Assembly: GCA_016213405.1 (NCBI GenBank)
Contig: JACRAM010000050.1
Coordinates: 1 to 46,229 of the forward strand
Direction: 5' to 3'
DNA: 46,229 nt
From: Bacteroidota bacterium
GTDB taxonomy: Bacteria; Bacteroidota; Bacteroidia; Palsa-948
In this document: positions 39,356-46,172 of the stretch, in pieces
Layout: each line of letters starts with the position of its first letter
Numbering within the stretch: position 1 is the first letter of the stretch
The notes under the pieces: model-generated
What the model was told of the DNA's origin: nothing
Database searches by the model: none
What the model saw: the letters and a program-made list of their open reading frames with translations, nothing else
Made by a program: the position numbers and the translations under genes

Positions 39356-40618
39356 TTATTTTATCTGCCTTGTTTCGGATTTGCATTTTGTAATAAGTAT
39401 TTGACCTTGACTTACTGCATTTACATGATAACCTTTCCATTCGGGTTTCGCTGAGTAAGAATGAGAAGTGGCTGATAAATTATAAAAACATTGACTTTCA
39501 TTTGGATCTAACGTTAATGATTGCGGGTTTAGATTTTCGTCTATAGTAACAATAAGTTTTTCATTGGTAAGATTTGTAAAGCAATAATCTCCGGTACTTT
39601 TTGTTTCGCATTCCTTTGCTGTTGGGTTTGTTTCTTTTGAAGCAGTACTGCTGCCATCAGAATTTAGTGTAATTGTTTTAGTTTGGCATTTTTCTATCAA
39701 TATGTTTCCTGATTTTATTGTTATTAATCCATAAGTTAAAGCTTTCGTGCCTTTTACGGTGTATTGCCATACTTTTGCCGGATATTGATAAATGCACTCC
39801 GAACTATTCGGCTGAATTGTCAAAACGGGACCATCTCCTGTTCTAACTTGTATTGAACTGCCAAATTTATTGTACTCATTATCCATATCATATAAATCAA
39901 CATAAATAGTTTGGGATGTTTGATTAACAAAACAATAATCTCCCGTATTTTTAGTTTCACAATTTTTATTTTCTTTTTCAGGAGAATCATTCCCCTTTTT
40001 TGTTTGGGGTATAGTTGGTGAATCATTTTTAGAATTATTTTCTTCTTTGGCTTTATTCCAACCAACCGTTACGGCTTGCATTCTTGCACTTCTTCCAGGA
40101 TGAGTGGGGCAGGCTTTTTCGGGAAATGTCATCACTGCGGATAGCGCTTGTTCTAAAGTAGCGCCAATTTTAAATAAAGCAAAACCAGCAAATTCATCTG
40201 CTTCAAGTTCTTTTGGTGGCCTGCTTCCTATGCTATCTAATGTATGACCGTTAAGATGATGACCTATTTCGTGTGCTAAAACAAAAGTCGCTGCCCAATT
40301 TGTCTTTGCTGTATTTTTTATTCCTTGAATGTAACCCTCATTATAATAAATATATCTTTCTCCTTTTTCAATTACAGCGGAAGCATTTGGCACATTTGCT
40401 GCCTTAATTTTAAAATTGGGTTTTAATCCGATTTTGTCCATAATATTTTGAACAATGTCGCGAGCTTCATTGCTTGAGGAAAAGGAATAGATTTCAGTTT
40501 CAAAAGGTTTTCCATCGATACTACAAGCATTAAAATTTGTCAAACTCACTAAATTTTGTCCAAGAAGATTTTGAACCACAAACAAAATAAATAAAAAATT
40601 AACAGTTATTCTTTTCAT
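39356..40618 (-). CDS. Secreted M48-like metalloprotease with two C-terminal repeat domains
   Basis: A 420-residue protein from the ATG at 40,618, giving signal peptide MKRITVNFLFILFVVQNLLGQ. The longer frame has no ATG and adds a non-secretory leader. The protease motif is VLAHEIGHHLNGH near residue 115, followed by the third zinc ligand in ELEADEFAGFALF. Two related beta-type modules follow after a Lys/Asn-rich linker: one from NTGDYCFVNQTSQTIYVD, the other from STGDYCFTNLTNEKLIVT, each with two Cys. They probably mediate surface binding. It is the only minus-strand gene within the cassette run and lacks the shared promoter. Confidence 0.85.
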   Translation of the reverse strand: MKRITVNFLFILFVVQNLLGQNLVSLTNFNACSIDGKPFETEIYSFSSSNEARDIVQNIMDKIGLKPNFKIKAANVPNASAVIEKGERYIYYNEGYIQGIKNTAKTNWAATFVLAHEIGHHLNGHTLDSIGSRPPKELEADEFAGFALFKIGATLEQALSAVMTFPEKACPTHPGRSARMQAVTVGWNKAKEENNSKNDSPTIPQTKKGNDSPEKENKNCETKNTGDYCFVNQTSQTIYVDLYDMDNEYNKFGSSIQVRTGDGPVLTIQPNSSECIYQYPAKVWQYTVKGTKALTYGLITIKSGNILIEKCQTKTITLNSDGSSTASKETNPTAKECETKSTGDYCFTNLTNEKLIVTIDENLNPQSLTLDPNESQCFYNLSATSHSYSAKPEWKGYHVNAVSQGQILITKCKSETRQIK

Positions 40619-40790
40619 AGTATCTAAGTTATTAATGTACTCGTTGTTGACCTTACTCAAAGGTAAGCCAAATTTGTGAATTGAAATTTTTGGACGACTG
40701 CTTTTAATTGTGAAATCTTCTTTGATATGGTTGATTTTAAAATATCGCCTTGACACTTTCTCTATTCTGTTTTTCTTTATGATTTACCCC

Positions 40791-40818
40791 TTGTGTTTTT
40801 CCGACACCACGCTATGCT
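40791..40818 (+). promoter_or_regulatory. Cassette promoter E
   Basis: TTGTGT at 40,791, 16 nt, then TATGCT at 40,813, within CACCACGCTATGCTGTCATGC. The upstream C-rich/T-rich spacing matches promoters B and C. Confidence 0.65.
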
Positions 40819-40878
40819 GTCATGCAGAAATTCTTTAAGTCAAACCATACCCGATTTATCGGGGATAAAATTTTTACC

Positions 40879-42033
40879 ATGAGAAAAAATAGTTCTTTAA
40901 AAAAGGTAAGTAAAGAAAACACTACAAAAAACTTACCCGCAGCCACTAATCAGGAAAAGATTCAAGTGGAATACACAAATGCCTTTCTACTTGAAGGGAA
41001 AAAACTTCAGCCGTTAACAGTGGATTATCAGAAAGCAATTGAATTGCATCAGTCCAAGCCGATTGAAAAGAAAATCAAATCAGAGAGCGAGTTGGAAGAC
41101 ATTGTCTTGCGCAATTCGAAAATTCTTTTTGGCGGAAACACTTTACTGATTAATTTGCAAGAGAAAACGGGCATTGAATTCACTGGCGGTTTTTCGCCCG
41201 CAGGAATTTTGCTCGACTTTCAGGACAAGCAGAAACCAAAACTTTTTCTGCTCGAGGTTTTCCTTTCCGAAAAAACTTTCAGCGACCTTTTCTACCAGAT
41301 GACCCGGTTGTTTTCTTTTTTCAGAGACGAAGAAAGCACAAGGCAGTTTGCAGACGCGCTGGGAGGCGTTATAGGCGCGGATAAGGCGTTAAAAAAGGAA
41401 TTCCGAGCAAGGGTAGGCAGTGGAGAGATAAGAGAGGTTTTAGCGGAGATCCTGAAGCGAAAGCCCGCAGTGCTGCTTGTAACCAACAACGAAAAAAATG
41501 ATTTGCCAGTGCTGACGGAAACCTACACGGAAACATGGGGGAAATTAGTGAAGCCGATTTTTCTTCGCAAGTTTTTGTGCAAGGGCGATACTATCATTAC
41601 GGTTCGTCCGCTCTTTTCAGAAATCAATGGTAAAAAAGTAGTGAAGGAAGGGAAAGTAAAATCTACAGTGGAAGACCATTTGGAAAATGTGTCAGAACCT
41701 GTAAGAGAAATTTTCCTGCAAATCAAGAAAGAGTTGCTGAAGGCGGATAAGGAACTTGAATTCCGGGTAAAGCAGTATTATATTTCCATGCGGAAAAACC
41801 GCAACCTTGCGTTTTTCCAGTTAGGGAAAAAGAAACTCTCCGTTGTGATTGCCAATCCTGAAAAGGGTATGCAAAAAAAAATCAAGCATCATAAAACTTT
41901 GACGCTTGCTCCCTCCGTGAAAAAATTCTGGAATGGGAATGAGCATTGTTTTACGGTGGTGATTGAAAGCGCACAACATCTCAGCGAAATCATCAACTTG
42001 CTGAAAAAACTCGTGAAAGATACAGAAGAATGA
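40879..42033 (+). CDS. DUF5655-type protein with nuclease-like N-terminal half
   Basis: A 384-residue protein from the ATG at 40,879; the ATG at 40,822 lies within 4 nt of the promoter box. Residues about 60-180 look like a PD-(D/E)xK-related fold (ESELEDIVLRNSKILFGG, then AGILLDFQDKQKPKLFLLEVFLSE), with D and E present but the lysine missing. Residues about 275-384 fit the DUF5655 layout: VEDHLENVSEPVREIFLQIKK, VKQYYISMRKNRNLAFFQL, and a final HCFTVVIESAQHLSEIINLLKK. Such combinations appear near restriction systems. The activity is unknown. Confidence 0.72.
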   Translation: MRKNSSLKKVSKENTTKNLPAATNQEKIQVEYTNAFLLEGKKLQPLTVDYQKAIELHQSKPIEKKIKSESELEDIVLRNSKILFGGNTLLINLQEKTGIEFTGGFSPAGILLDFQDKQKPKLFLLEVFLSEKTFSDLFYQMTRLFSFFRDEESTRQFADALGGVIGADKALKKEFRARVGSGEIREVLAEILKRKPAVLLVTNNEKNDLPVLTETYTETWGKLVKPIFLRKFLCKGDTIITVRPLFSEINGKKVVKEGKVKSTVEDHLENVSEPVREIFLQIKKELLKADKELEFRVKQYYISMRKNRNLAFFQLGKKKLSVVIANPEKGMQKKIKHHKTLTLAPSVKKFWNGNEHCFTVVIESAQHLSEIINLLKKLVKDTEE

Positions 42034-42049
42034 TTGTTCTTTTTTTCGA

Positions 42050-42073
42050 GCCGCTCCGGAATGGGCGGCTTTT
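42050..42073 (+). terminator. Terminator of cassette E
   Basis: GCCGCTC, loop CGGAAT, GGGCGGC, then TTTT. It ends the plus-strand cassette run. Confidence 0.85.
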
Positions 42074-42122
42074 ATCTTTTTATAAATAATTTTACAGAAG
42101 GAGTTTTCTTGAAATGCATAAT

Positions 42123-42154
42123 TAAAAAAAACCGGCCCGCGAGGGACGGTTTTT
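42123..42154. terminator. Bidirectional terminator
   Basis: An A-run, ACCGGCCC, loop GCGA, GGGACGGT and a T-run give a hairpin with one mismatch. On the minus strand it follows the small acidic protein gene, so it probably ends the minus-strand operon. Confidence 0.8.
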
Positions 42155-42163
42155 AGAAGAGTA

Positions 42164-42373
42164 TTAGCCAGCGTAGGCGTCTCTTTCACTTCTAATTTCG
42201 GCAACAACTTGGTCTCTGATTTCCTCAATATCCCGTAAATCGTCTGGGGTGAATACAAACAATCCACGCTCCACACGTTTACCATTTCTAATAGTAACCA
42301 CTGTTGCGCTGTTTTCATCTTCACCTCTTTCAAAATAGAAAGAGTTTCCGTTGGTGTTTTGTTTTGGGTCCAT
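42164..42373 (-). CDS. Small acidic hypothetical protein
   Basis: A 69-residue protein (MDPKQNTNGNSFYFERGED ...). It has a beta-hairpin-like middle (NSATVVTIRNGKRVERGLFVFT) and a C-terminal helix (DDLRDIEEIRDQVVAEIRSERDA). Acidic character suits a DNA mimic or antitoxin, but I recognise no family. It is last in the minus-strand set and followed by a terminator, which supports it as real. Confidence 0.6.
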   Translation of the reverse strand: MDPKQNTNGNSFYFERGEDENSATVVTIRNGKRVERGLFVFTPDDLRDIEEIRDQVVAEIRSERDAYAG

Positions 42374-42382
42374 AGTAGTTGG

Positions 42383-42559
42383 TTAGGGTTTCTGTTTTTG
42401 TTTTTTTAATTTAGTAATTTCAGTAAATTGCTTTAAAGCATTAAATAGCCCGTCAGCGCATCCAACCAATAAATGAGGATCAATTTTCGGACTAAAAATA
42501 TTCACGTCATTCGCATCTGTACACAGGAAGCCAATTATGTTATCAACTAAGAAAAACAA
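42383..42559 (-). CDS. Candidate small protein with a non-ATG start
   Basis: An open frame with stop at 42,383, 9 bp upstream of the next start, and no in-frame stop back to 42,590. No ATG is present; the best start is TTG at 42,559, giving about 58 residues (FFLVDNIIGFLCTDANDVNI ... ALKQFTEITKLKKQKQKP). The residue mix, with a hydrophobic start and Lys-rich tail, looks protein-like. It could also be a decayed gene. Confidence 0.3.
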   Translation of the reverse strand: MFFLVDNIIGFLCTDANDVNIFSPKIDPHLLVGCADGLFNALKQFTEITKLKKQKQKP

Positions 42560-42589
42560 TCCATTTAACAGGTCGGGTAGACATGAACT

Positions 42590-42724
42590 TCAATTGTGAG
42601 ATGCGCGAAAGTAAGCAAACAAATTAAATATACCGGTTGAAAAATTTTCAAAGATACTTCCAATCCTATTGTAGAAAATACACTATTATTGTCAACTTGT
42701 ATGAAAGGTTTTTGTATTTCGTAG
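42590..42724. other. Non-coding gap upstream of the candidate small ORF
   Basis: AT-rich sequence with no clear ORF or repeat. It contains TTCAAAGATAC- and TATTGTAGAAAATACAC-type stretches but no hairpin terminator that I could find. It probably separates two transcription units. Confidence 0.4.
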
Positions 42725-43522
42725 TTACTTCATTCTTGTTTCATAATTCCCCGTCAACACCTCCTGCTTCTTCCTCTGCGGAATGGAGCAGATAGACGAA
42801 ACACACAACGGCTTATCCACCACTTTAGTAAACCATTTGTTTTTCCTGATGTATTGTTTCAGCAAATCGGAAGGATAAGAACTCAAAAGAAACTTCCCTT
42901 TGATTTGAGATAGTTTATCAAGCAGTTTTTTGAAATCCTTTTCTCTGTATTTTTTGTAATGCCCGCAGTCAGAATTGAAATACGGGGGATCAAGATAGAA
43001 GAATGTATCTTTTGCATCACGTGTGCGGATTACTTCCAGCGCATCCGTGCATTCTATTTCCGTTCTCTCCAACCGCTTCGCGTATCCTTCGGCAAAAGCA
43101 ATCCGTTTGTTATGTATCCTTCGTGGTGTGGTGTTATGCTTCTTGTCAAACACCCAGATGCTGTCCAACATAGAAGCGAAACTCTGATGTGCAAGCACCC
43201 ATACCGACCAGGCGCGTTTCACTTCATCAAAGAGTGTCGGGTTTTGCAAAATTATTTTTGCTTCCTTGTGGAATTGTCGGCTGTGTAATGTGGTTTTAAT
43301 TTCCCTCTTCAATTTCTTAAAATCATTTTTTATCACTTGATAAAAATTAATCAAGTCTCCGTTTGTATCATTAATGACTTCAATCGGTGTGGGCTCTTTG
43401 GCAAAAAAAATGGCTCCTCCGCCAAAGAACGGCTCGCAGTAAATTTTATGCTTCGGAATGAGTGGCAATATTTCCCTGACTAATTTTTGTTTTCCCCCGT
43501 AGTAAGTAAGAGGAGGTTTCAT
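42725..43522 (-). CDS. D12-class (Dam-like) N6-adenine DNA methyltransferase
   Basis: A 265-residue alpha-class methyltransferase. The SAM-binding start is LTYYGGKQKLVREILPLIP, motif I is YCEPFFGGGAIFF near residue 30, and the catalytic motif IV is FYLDPPYFNSD near residue 178. There is no restriction nuclease next to it, so it looks like an orphan enzyme of the type phages and islands use for protection or regulation. It overlaps the upstream gene by 4 bp. The target sequence cannot be read. Confidence 0.92.
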   Translation of the reverse strand: MKPPLTYYGGKQKLVREILPLIPKHKIYCEPFFGGGAIFFAKEPTPIEVINDTNGDLINFYQVIKNDFKKLKREIKTTLHSRQFHKEAKIILQNPTLFDEVKRAWSVWVLAHQSFASMLDSIWVFDKKHNTTPRRIHNKRIAFAEGYAKRLERTEIECTDALEVIRTRDAKDTFFYLDPPYFNSDCGHYKKYREKDFKKLLDKLSQIKGKFLLSSYPSDLLKQYIRKNKWFTKVVDKPLCVSSICSIPQRKKQEVLTGNYETRMK

Positions 43523-43815
43523 TTTACTTCTCCGGCTCTTATGATTTGCAACGCTTCGTAGAGTTTGCTCCAGAACACATACGGTATTTCCGTATCATAG
43601 AGATGCCTTATGCTATCGTATTTTCCGGTAAGGAATATTTCTTTGTATTTATCAATGGGATATGAACCGATGAAGTTCATCCCGTTTTTTGTTTCCACGG
43701 CTTTCTTCTCAATTAAAAACTCCTCAAAACTCCCCTCTCTTTTAATTTCTTTTTCAAAATGTACAAGTACATCATTCGGATAATTGAATTTGATTTTGTT
43801 TTTTGTTCGTTTCAT
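43519..43815 (-). CDS. Hypothetical protein between two methyltransferases
   Basis: A 98-residue protein rich in Lys, Glu and aromatic residues (MKRTKNKIKFNYPNDVLVHFEKEIKREGSFEEFL, in part, then FIGSYPIDKYKEIFLTG and YVFWSKLYEALQIIRAGEVK). It ends with overlap on the D12 methylase start, so they are translated together. I recognise no family. A helper or specificity role for the methylase is possible but unsupported. Confidence 0.65.
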   Translation of the reverse strand: MKRTKNKIKFNYPNDVLVHFEKEIKREGSFEEFLIEKKAVETKNGMNFIGSYPIDKYKEIFLTGKYDSIRHLYDTEIPYVFWSKLYEALQIIRAGEVK

Positions 43816-43840
43816 AGAATTTTTTCTGATGAGATAAATT

Positions 43841-44788
43841 TTAATTCAGAACTTTTGCAATGTTTCTTCTTGCGATTCGGCAGTATGATTTCTTACCTTC
43901 AATGCCGATAAATTTTCTGCCGAGTTCAATAGCTTTAATTCCTGTAGTGCCGCTGCCGCAGAAGGGGTCAAGCACTATTCCTCCTTTGGGGCATCCCGCG
44001 AGAATGGGCTTTTCGATAAGCGCGGTGTTGAATTTGGCGTAATGCTTGTCCTTGCCGGATTGCGTGTTGATTTTCCAGAAATCAGATACATCACCGGGAT
44101 TTCTTCCCTTTGGATGACACATGTTTTTAATGTTCATGTTTTCAAAAGAACTTCTCTTTTCCCTGTGCCCGTTCCATGCCCTTTTCATTCTCTTGAGAGA
44201 AACTTCCTGATGCGGTTCGCGGATACTGTCTAAGTCAAAATGATATTTTTTATTTTTAACGAGGAAGAAAACATATTCGTGCTTTTTGGAAAAACGGTCT
44301 TTGGCGCTTTCTGGAAGGGCGTTGGGTTTTCCCCAAACAATGTCGTTGCGCAGGAGCCATCCTCTTTCTATGCAGCCGATAGCGAAGCGGTGCGGGAGAA
44401 GTAGCAAACTTTTCTGCGGTACTTTTCCTTTTAGAAGTTTGTTTCCATCTTCGACATGTTTAATTTTTCCATGCTGCTTATATTTTATTCCCCTGCACGC
44501 GCCTGATTGTGTACCATATGTATCTCCGAGATTTATCCAGACTGTTCCGTTTTTCTTCAACACTCGTTTTATTTCTTCCATGAGTGACCAGAGGTTTTCT
44601 AAATATTCGTGGTATGTTTTTTCGAGCCCCCATTGTCCTTTCCACTTGTAATCCCGCATCTGCCAGTAGGGCGGAGATGTTATCACGCAGTCAATACTTT
44701 CGCTTGGAAATCTTTTTATGGTTCTTAACGCATCGCCATGAATAATTTTATTGATGTGTTTTTTTAAGCCGTTTGATGAGGAAAGCAA
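43841..44788 (-). CDS. Beta-class DNA methyltransferase (SPPYW type)
   Basis: A 315-residue methyltransferase. Catalytic motif IV is DCVITSPPYWQMRDY near residue 33 and the SAM-binding motif I is IVLDPFCGSGTTGIKAIELG near residue 275. This order (IV before I) defines the beta class, and SPPYW suggests N4-cytosine or N6-adenine methylation. A variable target-recognition region lies between (about 150-260). It has no cognate nuclease here. It is 25 bp upstream of the hypothetical gene, in the same minus-strand operon. Confidence 0.92.
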   Translation of the reverse strand: MLSSSNGLKKHINKIIHGDALRTIKRFPSESIDCVITSPPYWQMRDYKWKGQWGLEKTYHEYLENLWSLMEEIKRVLKKNGTVWINLGDTYGTQSGACRGIKYKQHGKIKHVEDGNKLLKGKVPQKSLLLLPHRFAIGCIERGWLLRNDIVWGKPNALPESAKDRFSKKHEYVFFLVKNKKYHFDLDSIREPHQEVSLKRMKRAWNGHREKRSSFENMNIKNMCHPKGRNPGDVSDFWKINTQSGKDKHYAKFNTALIEKPILAGCPKGGIVLDPFCGSGTTGIKAIELGRKFIGIEGKKSYCRIARRNIAKVLN

Positions 44789-44814
44789 GTTGTTTTTTCA
44801 TTGGGCTGATAATT

Positions 44815-45171
44815 TTATTCCCAGTCATAAACAAATATTTTTTCTTTCTCGGTTACTTCCCGAAGGTCATGCTCCGTTCCTGATATTTTTGCTTTGAAAT
44901 AGGCGCAGCCATGCGTCAGGTTACCGGAATCTATGTAATCAAACTCCAGATTTTTCAATTTTACCTCTGGAAATTTTTTGAGCAGGTGTTTAACTTCCCG
45001 TCTGGCTTCCGTTTCTGCCCTTTTTGGCTGATGCCTGAGTACAGATATGATTCTTGAAGGGTTTTCTTTATGAGGAAAAACGACAAATGCCAGTTCTTCA
45101 AGGGAGATAATAAAAACTGCTTCAATCAGGATTTTGTTATTTGGATTTTGGAATTGTATTTTTTCTGACAT
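44815..45171 (-). CDS. Hypothetical protein
   Basis: A 118-residue mixed alpha/beta protein. Strands ILIEAVFIISLEELAFVVFP, then a basic helix PKRAETEARREVKHLLKKFPEVKLK, then FDYIDSGNLTHGCAYFKAKISG and a final FVYDWE. No family recognised. It sits between the initiator-like gene and the beta-class methylase. Confidence 0.65.
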   Translation of the reverse strand: MSEKIQFQNPNNKILIEAVFIISLEELAFVVFPHKENPSRIISVLRHQPKRAETEARREVKHLLKKFPEVKLKNLEFDYIDSGNLTHGCAYFKAKISGTEHDLREVTEKEKIFVYDWE

Positions 45172-45241
45172 GATTTTTTATTATTAATAATATTTATTTG
45201 TAATGAGTTTATTTTGTTATTGGCAAAAATTGCGGAGACGG

Positions 45242-45631
45242 CTAGGAAAGTTTTGCGCAGGTTTGGGGATAACTTCGGGGTTCTCCACTGGTTTTCCCCT
45301 GCTGTCCCACAACCGAATGGAACATACTGGAGAGTTTATAGAACATTCTTTTTTTGCCTTTTCTTTTTTCGGGCATATCCAGTAATTCTCCTTCTTCAGA
45401 AAAAACTTCAATGAAATTTTTCCCGGCAAGCATTTCAATGGCAGAAGTTATGGAACGCTGGGAACATCCTGTTTTTGCTTTCAATTGACTTGCGGAAATC
45501 CAGTCGCTTTCTTTTTTCCATCCGAGTGTCTGGCGGATAATTACAAGAAGCATTTTAAGTTCTGTTCCCTTCAGATTTCTCAGATGTTCATCAAGCAGAA
45601 AGTTGGGAACGGGAGTAGTTTTGACTTGCAT
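45242..45631 (-). CDS. Phage O-like replication initiator (N-terminal HTH domain)
   Basis: A 129-residue protein matching the N-terminal winged-helix domain of phage replication protein O. It has VPNFLLDEHLRNLKGTELKMLLVIIRQTLGWKKESDWISASQL, in part, and then AKTGCSQRSITSAIEMLAGKNFIEV. Such proteins recognise an origin and load the helicase. A Ser/Lys/Pro-rich tail ends PQTCAKLS. It sits near the right edge of the island beside a 107-bp hairpin (45,911-46,017), which could hold an origin; this is inference. It implies that the island was once a replicating element. Confidence 0.75.
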   Translation of the reverse strand: MQVKTTPVPNFLLDEHLRNLKGTELKMLLVIIRQTLGWKKESDWISASQLKAKTGCSQRSITSAIEMLAGKNFIEVFSEEGELLDMPEKRKGKKRMFYKLSSMFHSVVGQQGKTSGEPRSYPQTCAKLS

Positions 45632-45646
45632 AAAAATTTACTCCTC

Positions 45647-45835
45647 TTATTCACTTTGAATCTCTCCCATCGGCTTGACATCAAAAATGTAGAACTCCGT
45701 TTCCGGCTGATGAAAGAGCCGGATGTAGCGGTTTCCCTTGTCCGTGATTTTCATAATCCCCGCTTTGTACCATTTTGTTTTCACCACTCCGTCCTTTTCG
45801 AAAATCCTTTTGGTGCAAATGCTGAATATTTGCAT
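45647..45835 (-). CDS. Small hypothetical protein upstream of the initiator gene
   Basis: A 62-residue beta-rich protein (MQIFSICTKRIFEKDGVVKTKWYKAGIMKITDKGNRYIRL, in part, ending FYIFDVKPMGEI). The pattern, with an opening strand, a WYKAG turn and a strand of aromatic residues, resembles small single-strand-DNA- or RNA-binding folds seen in mobile elements. I cannot name it. It lies 15 bp upstream of the initiator-like gene and is probably the first gene of the minus-strand operon. Confidence 0.6.
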   Translation of the reverse strand: MQIFSICTKRIFEKDGVVKTKWYKAGIMKITDKGNRYIRLFHQPETEFYIFDVKPMGEIQSE

Positions 45836-45884
45836 GAGATGTGATGTGTGATTTATTTTTATTAATGTTCGACCTCGTCTCCCG

Positions 45885-45901
45885 ATACTATCGGGAGGAG
45901 C
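45885..45901. repeat. Palindrome upstream of the minus-strand operon
   Basis: CCCGATACTATCGGG is a perfect palindrome around one central base (approximate position). It is about 50 bp upstream of the first gene of the operon and could be an operator or a terminator-like hairpin. Confidence 0.5.
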
Positions 45902-45910
45902 TATGCTTGC

Positions 45911-46017
45911 GCACAGCGGTCTGTGGAAGATTGTCTATCCTGCATTACGCGAAGCCGCAAGATTACATTCGTAATGCCCTGTATTATTCTATAAAAATTC
46001 TCCACAGGCCGCTGTGC
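45911..46017. repeat. 107-bp nested inverted repeat
   Basis: Outer arms of 17 bp, GCACAGCGGTCTGTGGA (45,911-45,927) and TCCACAGGCCGCTGTGC (46,001-46,017), differ at one position that still allows G-U pairing. An inner pair GCATTACG (45,942-45,949) and CGTAATGC (45,970-45,977) closes a 20-nt loop. It has no coding capacity and could be a structured RNA, an origin or transfer site, or a MITE. Confidence 0.7.
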
Positions 46018-46027
46018 CCGACTATCC

Positions 46028-46068
46028 TGCAACCTGCTGCCGACAGGCAGGTTTGTGCGGGCAGGTGG
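46028..46068. repeat. CCTGC-type palindrome
   Basis: CCTGCTGCCGACAGGCAGG followed by TTTGTGCGGGCAGG forms a small GC-rich hairpin. It is like the CCTGCC-type repeats I associate with Bacteroidota genomes. Confidence 0.5.
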
Positions 46069-46094
46069 TATCGGGCACAATTCATAAATAACAA

Positions 46095-46172
46095 TTAAAG
46101 TAGGAAGCGAAGGTACAAAGTAACTTCGCCACCTCTCACACCACTGTACATGCTTAGACGCATACAGCGGTT
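46095..46172 (-). ncRNA. Probable 3' end of a group II intron
   Basis: Read on the minus strand: ACCGCTGTA (46,163-46,171) pairs fully with TACAGTGGT (46,140-46,148) around a TGCG/GCA inner stem. GTGTGAGAGG follows directly. A second hairpin GCGAAG/CTTCGC (46,107-46,129) and CCTACT come next. This order is what I recall at the end of bacterial group II introns. The usual AGC of domain V is not present at the base of the first stem, so this copy may be inactive or misaligned. The 5' part would lie beyond the window. Confidence 0.45.

Noticed and set aside
41821-42333. Minus-strand open frame of about 170 codons across the end of the DUF5655 gene
   Set aside because: It crosses the plus-strand gene, both terminators and the small acidic gene; these are better supported.
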